This document shows positions 41,738-50,363 of a stretch of DNA of 64,000 bases, one piece after another (within the stretch, counting starts at the first letter, position 1; each line of letters opens with the position of its first letter). Source of the DNA: Deltaproteobacteria bacterium HGW-Deltaproteobacteria-13 (GTDB lineage: Bacteria > Desulfobacterota > Syntrophia > Syntrophales > Smithellaceae); assembly GCA_002840555.1 (NCBI GenBank), contig PHBJ01000014.1:26883-90882 (forward strand), in the 5' to 3' direction. Made by a program: the position numbers and the translations under genes. Below the pieces are notes generated by a model. It was given only the letters and a program-made list of their open reading frames with translations, made no database searches and had not been told where the DNA came from.

Positions 41738-42262
41738 TTAGCGGCCGTGGCCGCCGCCGTGACCTCCACCATGACCACCGCCGGGTCCGAATTGAGGTAT
41801 TTCTCCGCCGTTATCATTGTGCTCATTTCCCAGCCAGGTAATCTGTACTTTATATTTGCAGGTTTCGTCTTTTTCGTTTTCCCAGAGCGTGGCCTGATAC
41901 TCTACCGGTATGGAGACAAAGCCATAGGTCTTGCCGCCGGCGGCTATCTTGTAATTGCTGAAGTAGCGGTACGAATTCTTTTCCATCATGGTCAACTCGT
42001 CAAGGCTTTTAATGATTTCTTCACGCGGATAATCCGTGCAGACGCTCGCGCCTTTTTTAACAAAGACTAAGCCTGCAAATGTTTTATCAGGAGCGGCTGA
42101 GAAATTATTCAATTTTATAATACGAGCATACTGGCCCGCCGGCACATCTTTAATTGCCGGCATCTTGACGATGGTACCAAAGCCGCCGCAGCTGATCAAG
42201 GTCAACGCACAAAACCCAAGCGTTATATTTTTTATGGAGTTGATAATTCTATTTTTCTTCAT
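41738..42262 (-). CDS. Lipoprotein with a His-Gly-rich C-terminus
   Basis: The protein is 174 residues from ATG 42262, chosen for AAGGAGG upstream. A signal peptide ends in the lipobox LTLISC. The body is not a family I recognise. The last ~15 residues are a GGGHGGGHGGGHGR-type run that could bind Ni, Cu or Zn. It is likely anchored in the envelope. The neighbouring membrane methyltransferase reads in the same direction but is not clearly linked. Confidence 0.75.
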   Translation of the reverse strand: MKKNRIINSIKNITLGFCALTLISCGGFGTIVKMPAIKDVPAGQYARIIKLNNFSAAPDKTFAGLVFVKKGASVCTDYPREEIIKSLDELTMMEKNSYRYFSNYKIAAGGKTYGFVSIPVEYQATLWENEKDETCKYKVQITWLGNEHNDNGGEIPQFGPGGGHGGGHGGGHGR

Positions 42263-42358
42263 GACGGCACCTCCTTGATTAAACATGATTTTTTTAATTA
42301 ATGTGTTTAGGAATTTAATCTCTACGTCCTTCAACCGGTGATGAACCGGGCAAATACT

Positions 42359-42904
42359 TCAGTGAATCCGGGGAATAATTATTGGCGTCTTTTCCTTATA
42401 TTCAGAGTAATCCTTGCCGAAACGTTTTGTCAGTTCCGGTTCTTCAATATATTTAAATTCAAGAATGCTCATCAAAACAAACAGCGGCGTCATGATGAAG
42501 GTGAGCGTTACGGATCCGTACAAAATACCTATCCCGGCCATGACCATAAACAGACCCGTCATCATCGGGTTTCGGGAATAAGCATAAGGGCCGTCGGTGA
42601 CCAGTTGCGGCGGAGGATTGATCGGCACAGGCGTTCCCTTTGTTTTAAAGAATTTTACTGCACACCACAACCATAAAGCGGACCCGATAATCAGAAAGGG
42701 CAGGGAAAACGCCATATTGAAAGGCCTGGCAATAAATTCGGGAAATCCGAAATGCCGGTCCAGAAAAAAAGAGGTGAATATCAGCAGTAATACAATGCAG
42801 AAAAAAATAGAACCGACCAGCGGGGTAAGAAGCATTCGAATTTTTTTAGTGTTCGTTGCTCCCTTATAGATAAGATTTATGATCCATTCCCGTAATGCTT
42901 TCAT
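42359..42904 (-). CDS. Membrane methyltransferase (isoprenylcysteine/phospholipid methyltransferase-like)
   Basis: The protein is 181 residues from ATG 42904 with four or so membrane helices. Family motifs are VTDGPYAYSRNPMMTG and EEPELTKRFGKDYSEYKE, typical of ICMT/PEMT-like integral membrane SAM methyltransferases. The substrate in bacteria is usually unknown (lipids or small thiols). A longer start is possible but has no better ribosome site. Confidence 0.82.
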   Translation of the reverse strand: MKALREWIINLIYKGATNTKKIRMLLTPLVGSIFFCIVLLLIFTSFFLDRHFGFPEFIARPFNMAFSLPFLIIGSALWLWCAVKFFKTKGTPVPINPPPQLVTDGPYAYSRNPMMTGLFMVMAGIGILYGSVTLTFIMTPLFVLMSILEFKYIEEPELTKRFGKDYSEYKEKTPIIIPRIH

Positions 42905-43012
42905 ATGCTCATGACCCCGTGACTCGGGAAAATATAGCACATTATAAGAAATAAATCCGACCTATCATCAGAAATTTCTTCCGTGCCGGCAAGAACTTTA
43001 GCCGTGACTATT

Positions 43013-43294
43013 TTACTTTTCGATCTTCAGTTCGAAATCGTCCCTTTCTTTTTCCAGTTCCTGGAATAATTCCAATACCTGATCAAAATCATCGCCCAGT
43101 ACTTTCCTGGATTTGTCGGCGTGATTCCAGACGATCTCGAACGGACCTTCGACGTCCGTGGCAAGAACATCCCAGAGCGCGTCAAGATTGCGGCCGAAGT
43201 ACTTGGGCAAAGAGAGACCGACTGCAAGTTGATCATAGAGATCATCAAGCGACCGTATCGCTTTCCCGTTCAAAGTGCATCGTTTTATCTGCAT
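43013..43294 (-). CDS. Barstar-family ribonuclease inhibitor
   Basis: The 93-residue protein has the barstar pattern: SLDDLYDQLAVGLSLPKYFGRNLDALWDVL, then acidic residues ATDVEGP and DDFDQVLELFQE that would fill the RNase active site. It overlaps the end of the barnase-family gene by 10 bp, so the two are coupled. It should protect the cell from the RNase before export. Length is normal. Confidence 0.93.
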   Translation of the reverse strand: MQIKRCTLNGKAIRSLDDLYDQLAVGLSLPKYFGRNLDALWDVLATDVEGPFEIVWNHADKSRKVLGDDFDQVLELFQELEKERDDFELKIEK

Positions 43295-43752
43295 GACGGC
43301 ACCTCCACAAAGGTTTTATAATGGTCTACAGTCACCCACCGCTCTCCATCCGAAGAAAATATCAGGCGCTTGCCGCCCCGGTGTCTGCCCTTGTAATCAA
43401 GATCGGCCTCACGCCATAGATTGCGGGGCAGCCTTCCCTCGCGGTTATTGAATCGGTCGCCGCCAATGCTTGAGCCCCTGAGTGCGTTCACGGACCAAAG
43501 ATCCTTTCCGGGTTTCCATCCCAGCGCCTGAGCCTCCCTTTTCGTTACAAACTTTGAAGGAAGTTTTTTGTTGTTCGTGCTGTTGAGGCTATGGAGTATC
43601 CGGATGAGTTCCCGCTCGTCGATTTTGAGCGAAAGTTTCACATTGACTGCCTGCACAGCCTTATCGCAGGATTCTGCATGCGCCTGCAGATCCAGGAAGG
43701 GACTTATTAAAAGCAGGAGCATGGCTGAAAAGACAACGATTCTTTGCTTCAT
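43285..43752 (-). CDS. Secreted barnase-family ribonuclease
   Basis: The protein is 155 residues from ATG 43752. The signal peptide runs to ~27 (QAHAES). The mature part has the barnase pattern LPSKFVTKREAQALGW, SIGGDRFNNREGRLP, READLDYKGRHRGGKR and TVDHYKTF. The catalytic trio by family alignment is E115, R129 and H144, all present. It should be an active extracellular or periplasmic RNase, with the inhibitor encoded in the overlapping downstream gene. Its use may be nutrient scavenging or competition. Confidence 0.93.
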   Translation of the reverse strand: MKQRIVVFSAMLLLLISPFLDLQAHAESCDKAVQAVNVKLSLKIDERELIRILHSLNSTNNKKLPSKFVTKREAQALGWKPGKDLWSVNALRGSSIGGDRFNNREGRLPRNLWREADLDYKGRHRGGKRLIFSSDGERWVTVDHYKTFVEVPSCR

Positions 43753-43903
43753 GGAAATCTCTCTGTTTGATTTCGTGCAACTCCTGTTGAGTTTTGGTGC
43801 CGGGCGGCTCGTTTCGCGAATTCGCTGGAACAAGCCATATTGAGATTGATTCTATTGGTTATACCGGTCAGCTGATTTTTCTTCGGCCGGCCTCTTTTAT
43901 CTG

Positions 43904-44440
43904 TTACATCCTTGCCGTTTCCTGCATGACGATGGCGTCCAGCTGGCTTATCGCATCCTCTTCTGAGCCGGTATTTAATACATAGGCATCCGCCATGGCA
44001 ATGGGAATGGCCGTGCCGTAAGCAATTTCACGCAGATCCCGGTCATCAAAAGCCTGAGGAGAATCATCGGCCCTGCCTCTGGAAACAATGCGTTCCCGCC
44101 GCACGTTTCTCGGCGTTACGAAAGCAACGACCAGGCTGTCGGCTTTCTCACGAATAAGTTCAATTTCCGGCCAGGAACGCATGCCTTCCAGAAATCCTAC
44201 ATCCGCGCCTGATTTAAGAACTTCTTCCAGGGCTAACCGGGTAACGCCCATGCCGTCTTCGCCCCGCAGTTCATCGGAAACTTCTGAAGAATTAACGGCG
44301 TCTGCTTCCAGACCGCGCCCCTTGACCTCAGCCCGTACAATGTCGCCGGTGGCGTAATAGACCATATCCTGAGATTCCGCATAAAGCCGGGCGATGTTCT
44401 TGCCCGCCGCCGGCATACCCACGATAACAAATATTTTCAT
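43904..44440 (-). CDS. UPF0200-type P-loop kinase-like protein (mainly archaeal family)
   Basis: The 178-residue protein has a P-loop GMPAAGKN (8-15), where archaeal members usually have GMPGSGK. Then come YATGDIVRAEVKGRG, the ELRGEDG segment, GFLEGMRSWPEIELI, SRGRADD and FDDRDLREIAYGTAIPIAMAD. These match UPF0200/dephospho-CoA-kinase-like proteins known mainly from archaea. It may phosphorylate a small molecule, but the substrate is unknown. Transfer from an archaeon is possible. It is a single gene. Confidence 0.82.
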   Translation of the reverse strand: MKIFVIVGMPAAGKNIARLYAESQDMVYYATGDIVRAEVKGRGLEADAVNSSEVSDELRGEDGMGVTRLALEEVLKSGADVGFLEGMRSWPEIELIREKADSLVVAFVTPRNVRRERIVSRGRADDSPQAFDDRDLREIAYGTAIPIAMADAYVLNTGSEEDAISQLDAIVMQETARM

Positions 44441-44529
44441 TGAGCCTCCCGTGAAACATATAGTTATGTATTTATAATTCAGATCGCCATGAATCGTCCA
44501 GCGTTTTTTTATCCGGTATCAATTCTGTT

Positions 44530-45732
44530 TTATTTCCTTTGCCGGATTTTTGTGCCCTCACCGATGGAATCGTCGGGATAGGCAATAACCTTTTCGTTTT
44601 CTTTTAATCCGGAAAGAATTTCCGCCGTCAATCCGTTTCTTTGACCGACGCTGACAACGCGCCTTCGCGCCTTTCCCCGCTCTTCAACAAACACAGCCCA
44701 GTCCTTTCCTAAACGGAAAAGAGCGCTGGCGGGAATCTGAAGAATGTTTTTCCCTTCCCAGATAATAAAGTGCGTCTCCATTCGATAACCATCTCCGAGG
44801 ACCTGCCATTTTTCCGGCGGTGACGTAATATCAACAATGACCAGAACTCTCTGCTCCTCCACGCCCAGGCTGGATATCTTTGTGAATCCCGCCGGCTCAA
44901 CCAGCCGCACGATTCCCGCGAGCGGTTCATCATTGCCCCAGCGTTTGAATAACACGGGTGTTCCTTTTTTAATTTTAACCGCGTCTGAGGAAAGGACTTC
45001 CACGCGGACCTCAAGATCTCCGGTATTCCCGACATCCATCAGCGGATCGCCGACATTGACCGCTCCTTCACTTTCACGATAAACTCTATAGACAACGCCG
45101 TTCAAAGGGGATGTCACTTTCACCGCGTCATTTTTGCCGCTTCTTTTAACGGCGGTAAAATTCTGCAAAGCTATTTTCGCCCGATCCAGTTCGGATTTGG
45201 CCACGTTGACAGCCGCTCCGGCTGAACGCTGAACAGCCCGCGCCTTTCTGGCCTCGGAATCGATCTGGTCAAACTGATCTTTGGCAATAGACCCTTTGGC
45301 ATACAGGGCTTTTAATCTTTCCAGTCTCTGCTGGGTATAATCGGCATCAGCCGTTGCCGCGCGTTCTCTTTCTATCGCGGCCTTGAGTGACGCATCCGCT
45401 GCGAACACGGAAGCTTCCCCTGTCGCTCGGCTCCTGGGATCAAGGGCCTGTGACTGCAAAGGCTCAAGCGTGGCGACGACCTGGCCCTTTTTCACCGGAT
45501 CTCCCACCTTCGCATGAATGCGCCGCATATATCCGGCTGTGGGCGCGGAGATCACAAAACGTTCCTTCAATCGGGTGCGTCCTTCTTCTTCAATTGTAAT
45601 CTGGAGAGGGCCGCGCGTGACCGGAACAAGATCAACCTTTTGGGTCTTGGGAAGAAAACCGTAAACAAGCAAAACGGCAACGATCAGGACAATGCCGATG
45701 ATCAATAATTTTCTGCGTAACGAATGATTCAT
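44530..45732 (-). CDS. HlyD/MacA-type membrane fusion protein of an ABC exporter
   Basis: The 400-residue protein has an N-terminal membrane helix (~9-27). A lipoyl-like half motif GDPVKKGQVVATLEP follows, then a long coiled-coil hairpin (~100-195) and beta-barrel and membrane-proximal domains. It links an inner-membrane ABC transporter to the outer membrane or periplasm. It is the last gene of the ATPase-permease-fusion protein set on the minus strand, separated from the permease by a repeat element. Confidence 0.9.
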   Translation of the reverse strand: MNHSLRRKLLIIGIVLIVAVLLVYGFLPKTQKVDLVPVTRGPLQITIEEEGRTRLKERFVISAPTAGYMRRIHAKVGDPVKKGQVVATLEPLQSQALDPRSRATGEASVFAADASLKAAIERERAATADADYTQQRLERLKALYAKGSIAKDQFDQIDSEARKARAVQRSAGAAVNVAKSELDRAKIALQNFTAVKRSGKNDAVKVTSPLNGVVYRVYRESEGAVNVGDPLMDVGNTGDLEVRVEVLSSDAVKIKKGTPVLFKRWGNDEPLAGIVRLVEPAGFTKISSLGVEEQRVLVIVDITSPPEKWQVLGDGYRMETHFIIWEGKNILQIPASALFRLGKDWAVFVEERGKARRRVVSVGQRNGLTAEILSGLKENEKVIAYPDDSIGEGTKIRQRK

Positions 45733-45819
45733 AAATCTACTCTCAATACTGATGAAGTATATTTTTAATATAGCATTTCATGGAATTGCTGCAAATCCTC
45801 TTTTTTGATTTCTGTGCGG

Positions 45820-45940
45820 GGCTGTTCAAAAATGCTCAGATGCAAGGCACGCAAAAACTGAACCGCGAGACGTATATAAATCATACGTTGAGCGGTGCGG
45901 TTTGCAGCGTAACGCAGCAGATGAGTGTTTTGTAAAAGCC
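45820..45940. repeat. ~121-bp interspersed repeat B (MITE-like), related to A1/A2
   Basis: The ends form imperfect inverted repeats: GGCTGTTCAAAAATGCTCAG at the left, and the reverse complement of GGCTTTTACAAAACACTCAT at the right. The middle has CGTATATAAATCATACGTTGAG, sharing ATACGTTGAG with repeats A1 and A2 and spacing to a following GCAGC--AAC. It sits between permease and fusion-protein genes and encodes nothing. Confidence 0.75.
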
Positions 45941-46022
45941 TTCGGCTTTTACCGGCAAGGAATATTGCCATTTATTATTGCACTCCCTTATCGGGATGCG
46001 CACCCGGTCAACAGCCCCATCA

Positions 46023-48386
46023 TTATTCTCTGGTTTTCAATACCTCCACAAGATCAAGATGATCAAGTTTCCGCCGCACAATCAATCCCGATATCACAGC
46101 CGAAACAAGCACGACCGCCGCCGCCTGGGCGTACGTGCTTGCCTCTATAATCAGCGGCACGCGAAAAAGATCGGACGCCAGGGACTGCGCAATATAAGCG
46201 CAGATCCAGTATCCGATGACAAATCCCGGAGGAATGGCGGCCAAGGTGATCAGCCCCAATTCTCCCAGAAGAATATACGCAATTTCACCCCGTGTATATC
46301 CCAAAACGCGGAGGCTGGAAAGCTCCCTGCTGCGTTCCGACAAGGAAATTCTGGCGCTGTTATAAACAACGCCGAAAGCGATCGAACACGCCATGATTGT
46401 AGCAATAAAAGTAAAAAAAAGCATCCCCTTGGCCATCACGTCGTACATATTACTTATTTCATTTTGTCTGACGACAATTTCGGAAACGCGCGGCATATCC
46501 ACGAATGATCCGAAGAGTTTTTCTCTGTCGTTGGGATCCGTGACAAGATAGGCGCCGGATATGGCATCGCCCTCATTCATCAGGCGGTTAAGCGCGCTTA
46601 AATCCATGTACCCCATGACGCCAAGATATTGCTTGGCCAGAGCGGCAACAGGAACCTGGCGAACCGCTTTCGACCCTTCCAGGGCTTCAACCGTCAGCAT
46701 ATCGCCGGCTTTCACGCCAAGGAACTCACCCAAATAATCCGTCAGCAGAATGCCCGATGAAGGCAGGGGAATGGCCTTAAGATTTTTGTCCAATAAAAGA
46801 CTTAAATGGCTGCCTGGTTGTATTCCATTGATGACGGTTTTATAGCTGCGGTGCCCGAATTTGAGTTTTACCGGAACACTGCGAAAGGCCTCGCCGTCAT
46901 TAATTCCGGGCATTCTTTTGAGTTCATAGATGGCCTTATAGGACGTGGGTTCGGCAAACGTTACGGTCATATCCTCTTTCTGCGAAAGAACAAATTGAAT
47001 GTGCACCATATAATCAATGGAGTCTTTAAAAAATCCGCTGGAGATCATTGTGGCGCAGGCAACGGCGATGCCGATAACGGAGAGAAAAGTTCTAACAGGT
47101 TTTCGTTCTATATTGCGGGCGATTATTCTCGTCGGCTGTGTGAGCCAGCGGCCCAGGCCTGTTTTTTCAATCAGCGCGACTTTGTATTTTGCAGGCGCTT
47201 CCGGTCTCATCGCTTCAGCCGGGGGCTGTTTGGAGGCATTCCAGAGCGAGTGCATGGTTCCGGCAAGAGCCGCGGCAACGCTGACCAATACAGCCGCGAT
47301 AATAACTTCGGGATTTAATTTATAAAGAAAAAACGGAAACCGGTAGGTTTCCATGTAAATGCCGCCCAGCATTTTTCCAAACCAGATGCCTGCAGCGATA
47401 CCGGCCAACACACCGGCAGAAATAATCAGGATAACCAGATTAGCATAATGGATGGCCACATCCAGATTTCTGTAGCCGAACGCTTTGAGTGTGCCGATCT
47501 GTTCGCGCTGGGTATTAATGGTTCTGCTCATAACAATATTGAGCAGGAAAGCGGCAACACAGGCAAAAATTGTGGGAAATATTTTCGAACTCGTTTGCAG
47601 CTGTTTGAATTCTTCGCTCAGCAGCCGGTGTGAGATCTGATCCTTTCGCCCGTAAGCGCCGAATCCGCCGTATTGTCCCAAAATATTATCCAGATCCCGG
47701 ATAACATCGCTCAAATGGGCATCGGGATACAGCGTCAAAACAACATCGTTAAACGCGCCATCCATATCGTAAGCTTTGCTGATGGCTTTGCGGCTCATCC
47801 ACAAAGCGCCGTAGCGCTTGAAATCGGGACTCATCGCTCCGTTTTTCATCAACAAAACGAATTCCGGAGAAAGCGCGATGCCGGTAATCGTCAACTGCTT
47901 CCATTTGCCGTTAATGACCGCCGCGAACTGATCGCCCAGCTTAAAGCCATGCGCCTGGGCAAAGGTTTCGTTGATCACCACTTCATTGTCTTTGGTGGGA
48001 TCGGGGAGCCTGCCCTTTCTGATATAAAGACGATTCAGCAAAGGATTGCCGTCATCGGGAATGGACGTTATCCTGCCGGTAACCGATTCGGAAAATCCTT
48101 TGATATCCAGTTTGGCCTGAGCCGAAACCCGGGTTTCCAGCTGATTGACGCCGTGAATATTCTTGATCTTATCTTTCAGGCTTTCCGGCGCCCGCTTCAA
48201 ATTGACAAAGACATCGGCAAAGTTATAATCCTGATAAAACTTGTTTCTGGTGTAATTCAGAGAATTCACCGTGCTGACAAACATGATAAAGGTTGCCACA
48301 CCGCTTAGCACCACCAGCGTAATGGCAAAGACCTGGCCTTTCATCAGCCACAGTTCCCGCCAGAGTTTTCGGTTCAGCGCCTTCAT
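46023..48386 (-). CDS. FtsX/MacB-type ABC exporter permease (duplicated)
   Basis: The 787-residue protein has an N-terminal membrane helix, a large periplasmic domain, a first FtsX helix bundle (~255-375), another periplasmic domain, and a second FtsX bundle (~650-785). The two-bundle architecture is that of COG0577 permeases that pump lipids, peptides or macrolide-like compounds. It pairs with the ATPase at 48777 and the fusion protein at 44530. The substrate is unknown. Confidence 0.9.
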   Translation of the reverse strand: MKALNRKLWRELWLMKGQVFAITLVVLSGVATFIMFVSTVNSLNYTRNKFYQDYNFADVFVNLKRAPESLKDKIKNIHGVNQLETRVSAQAKLDIKGFSESVTGRITSIPDDGNPLLNRLYIRKGRLPDPTKDNEVVINETFAQAHGFKLGDQFAAVINGKWKQLTITGIALSPEFVLLMKNGAMSPDFKRYGALWMSRKAISKAYDMDGAFNDVVLTLYPDAHLSDVIRDLDNILGQYGGFGAYGRKDQISHRLLSEEFKQLQTSSKIFPTIFACVAAFLLNIVMSRTINTQREQIGTLKAFGYRNLDVAIHYANLVILIISAGVLAGIAAGIWFGKMLGGIYMETYRFPFFLYKLNPEVIIAAVLVSVAAALAGTMHSLWNASKQPPAEAMRPEAPAKYKVALIEKTGLGRWLTQPTRIIARNIERKPVRTFLSVIGIAVACATMISSGFFKDSIDYMVHIQFVLSQKEDMTVTFAEPTSYKAIYELKRMPGINDGEAFRSVPVKLKFGHRSYKTVINGIQPGSHLSLLLDKNLKAIPLPSSGILLTDYLGEFLGVKAGDMLTVEALEGSKAVRQVPVAALAKQYLGVMGYMDLSALNRLMNEGDAISGAYLVTDPNDREKLFGSFVDMPRVSEIVVRQNEISNMYDVMAKGMLFFTFIATIMACSIAFGVVYNSARISLSERSRELSSLRVLGYTRGEIAYILLGELGLITLAAIPPGFVIGYWICAYIAQSLASDLFRVPLIIEASTYAQAAAVVLVSAVISGLIVRRKLDHLDLVEVLKTRE

Positions 48387-48434
48387 AATGTTCGCTTTCG
48401 CTCACCGGTTTTGAGTTCTACGTTCTATGTCCAT

Positions 48435-48775
48435 GCTGGTTCAATCATTCTGATTGAACCGTCTATTTACTCTTAAATTTTCTGATTCAATCTACAAGAT
48501 TGAACCAGCCTAAGAAATAATTGTCATTCCCGCGCAGGCGGGAATCCAGTTTTTTTCCTGGATGCCGGATCAAGTCCGGCATGACATGGGTAATATTTTC
48601 GCCTTTTATAATCGTCATACCGGCGAAGGCCGGTATCCAGTTTGTTTTTATTTTCTGGATTCCCGCCTGCGCGGGAATGACAACTTTCTTACTGCTTCAC
48701 TCCTTGCGCCTTGTCCTCCGGCATATGCCGGACTTCAACTTTGAACCTTGAACTTAGAACATTGAACTTTGTTTT
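48435..48775. repeat. Cluster of palindromic repeats between exporter ATPase and permease genes
   Basis: The gap 48387-48776 carries GGTTCAATC-ATTCT-GATTGAACC (48438-48460) nested in a larger GCTGGTTCAATC...GATTGAACCAGC pair (to 48509). Four GTCATTCCCGC/GCGGGAATCCAG-type hairpins follow (48520-48685), the outer two in inverse orientation. Near 48735, TTGAACTTxGAAC-like short repeats occur. There is no gene. Confidence 0.65.
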
Positions 48776-48776
48776 T

Positions 48777-49493
48777 TTACCACGCCAGATCGCTTGCCGA
48801 TTTCTTCACCTTGTTGACTTCAACATTGGCGATGTGGCCGTTGCTCAAATGAATGACGCGGTCGGCCATGCCGGCAATGTCCACGTTGTGCGTGATGATG
48901 GCCGTTGCCGTTCCCAGCTCGCGATTGATTCGCTCCAGCGCCTGGAGCACCACGATGCCCGTTTGGGAATCAAGAGCTCCCGTCGGTTCGTCGCACAAAA
49001 GAACCGATGGATTTTTGGAAATGGCCCTGGCAATGGCCACACGCTGCTGCTCGCCGCCGGAAAGCTGGGCGGGAAAATGATTCATTCTTGCGGTTAATCC
49101 GACAAGATCAAGCGCTTGCTCCGGAGTCATGGGTTTTTCGGCAATTTCGGTGACAACCGCCACATTCTCTCTGGCGGTGAGACTGGAAATAAGATTGTAG
49201 AATTGAAAAACAAAACCGACATAGAAACGGCGGTATTCCGTCAGTTCTTTTTCACTGGCTTGCGTTAAATCTTTGCCCCGGTAAGAGACATGTCCGCCGG
49301 TCGCCGTATCCAGGCCGCCCATAATATTCAGCAGCGTGGATTTACCGCTTCCTGACGGTCCGAGCAAAACGACCAGCTCTCCCGCATACAGTTCCATATT
49401 CACGCCGCGCAGGGCGTGCACCTCAACTTCTCCCATCTTGTAAATTTTAGTGAGGTCGCGAACCTGAAAAAAGTTTTCTTTTAATTCGGTCAT
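48777..49493 (-). CDS. ABC exporter ATP-binding protein (LolD/MacB-like)
   Basis: The 238-residue ATPase has Walker [10 protein letters not shown], signature [14 protein letters not shown], Walker [14 protein letters not shown] and the H-loop TAIITHNVD. The [14 protein letters not shown] segment is typical of the LolD/MacB group. It should energise the FtsX-type permease encoded downstream. It is first in the exporter gene set. Confidence 0.93.
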   Translation of the reverse strand: MTELKENFFQVRDLTKIYKMGEVEVHALRGVNMELYAGELVVLLGPSGSGKSTLLNIMGGLDTATGGHVSYRGKDLTQASEKELTEYRRFYVGFVFQFYNLISSLTARENVAVVTEIAEKPMTPEQALDLVGLTARMNHFPAQLSGGEQQRVAIARAISKNPSVLLCDEPTGALDSQTGIVVLQALERINRELGTATAIITHNVDIAGMADRVIHLSNGHIANVEVNKVKKSASDLAW

Positions 49494-49562
49494 CTGCCTT
49501 GCGGACTTTTTTTTATTTTTTTCTGCCGCATGGCCTGTTTTCAGCGGCGAAAAGGCATAAAA

Positions 49563-50363
49563 TCAATACGTGAAGCTTATGGCGGCGCCTGCGGAAAATC
49601 TGTCTGAATATTGTCCTTCAAGGTTCAGATGAAATCCTTTGATCAGCGGTATATCCGCCCCGGCAAATCCGCCTGCTATTGTTTTGTTATGAAACGAAAC
49701 ATTTCCCGCGGCGTATTCAAGGCCGGGAATATTGGAGGCCAAAGACATCTTTGCTTCGGAATAATAAACATAGGGACCGGCGTATAACTTAACGCCGCGG
49801 GGGATGGTGATTTGAATCCCGGCGCCGCAATTCACGTCCCAGAGATTTTGCACCTTCAGGTCGGTTGTAAAGGGTGTGCCCCCGGTAGTTCCCACGATAT
49901 CGTCGGTGAAGTTGCTGAAATAATAGGTTCCCTGCACAAAGGCGCCGACCCCGATTATTTTATTGATCGGGTAAAAAGCCTTGGCTCCCAAAGTGCCGAA
50001 AAATTTCCAGTTTTCTTCAAAATCGTTTTTATTCGTCGTCGTGGAAGCATCCGTGGAACTGAAAACGTCAAAAATTTTCAGATCCGATATTCCGATGCGC
50101 GCGTATGCTTCCCAGATCCCGCTTGCGCCGTAAGCGGCCTGCGAGTAAATTTGATTCTGCCGGATGACCCGCTCCGCTCCGTTTTTGAAGGTATCTTCAT
50201 GATACCAGTAACCGATGGCGGTGTTTAATCCGCCGTCTTGTTTGGAAATGGTTTGCAGGGGACCGAACAATCCGGATGCCGCGGCCGTCCGATCCATCGC
50301 GCAAAGGAAAAATGCCGCAAGCGCGATCAACGGAAAAATTTTTGTAAGAAGTTTCCTTTTCAT
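49563..50363 (-). CDS. Outer-membrane beta-barrel protein at the end of the mla operon
   Basis: The 266-residue protein has a signal peptide (MKRKLLTKIFPLIALAAFFL region, cleavage near AAAS). Repeating beta strands with aromatic girdles (ARIGISDLKIFD, GVKLYAGPYVYYSEAK) lead to the last strand GAAISFTY with a terminal aromatic residue. The start abuts the mlaA stop, so it is probably in the same operon. It could be a lipid-export or porin partner of MlaA. The family is not recognised beyond the barrel. Confidence 0.75.
   Translation of the reverse strand: MKRKLLTKIFPLIALAAFFLCAMDRTAAASGLFGPLQTISKQDGGLNTAIGYWYHEDTFKNGAERVIRQNQIYSQAAYGASGIWEAYARIGISDLKIFDVFSSTDASTTTNKNDFEENWKFFGTLGAKAFYPINKIIGVGAFVQGTYYFSNFTDDIVGTTGGTPFTTDLKVQNLWDVNCGAGIQITIPRGVKLYAGPYVYYSEAKMSLASNIPGLEYAAGNVSFHNKTIAGGFAGADIPLIKGFHLNLEGQYSDRFSAGAAISFTY

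Noticed and set aside
48520..48685. CRISPR array
   Set aside because: The units are inverted, variable palindromes without regular spacing or unique spacers.
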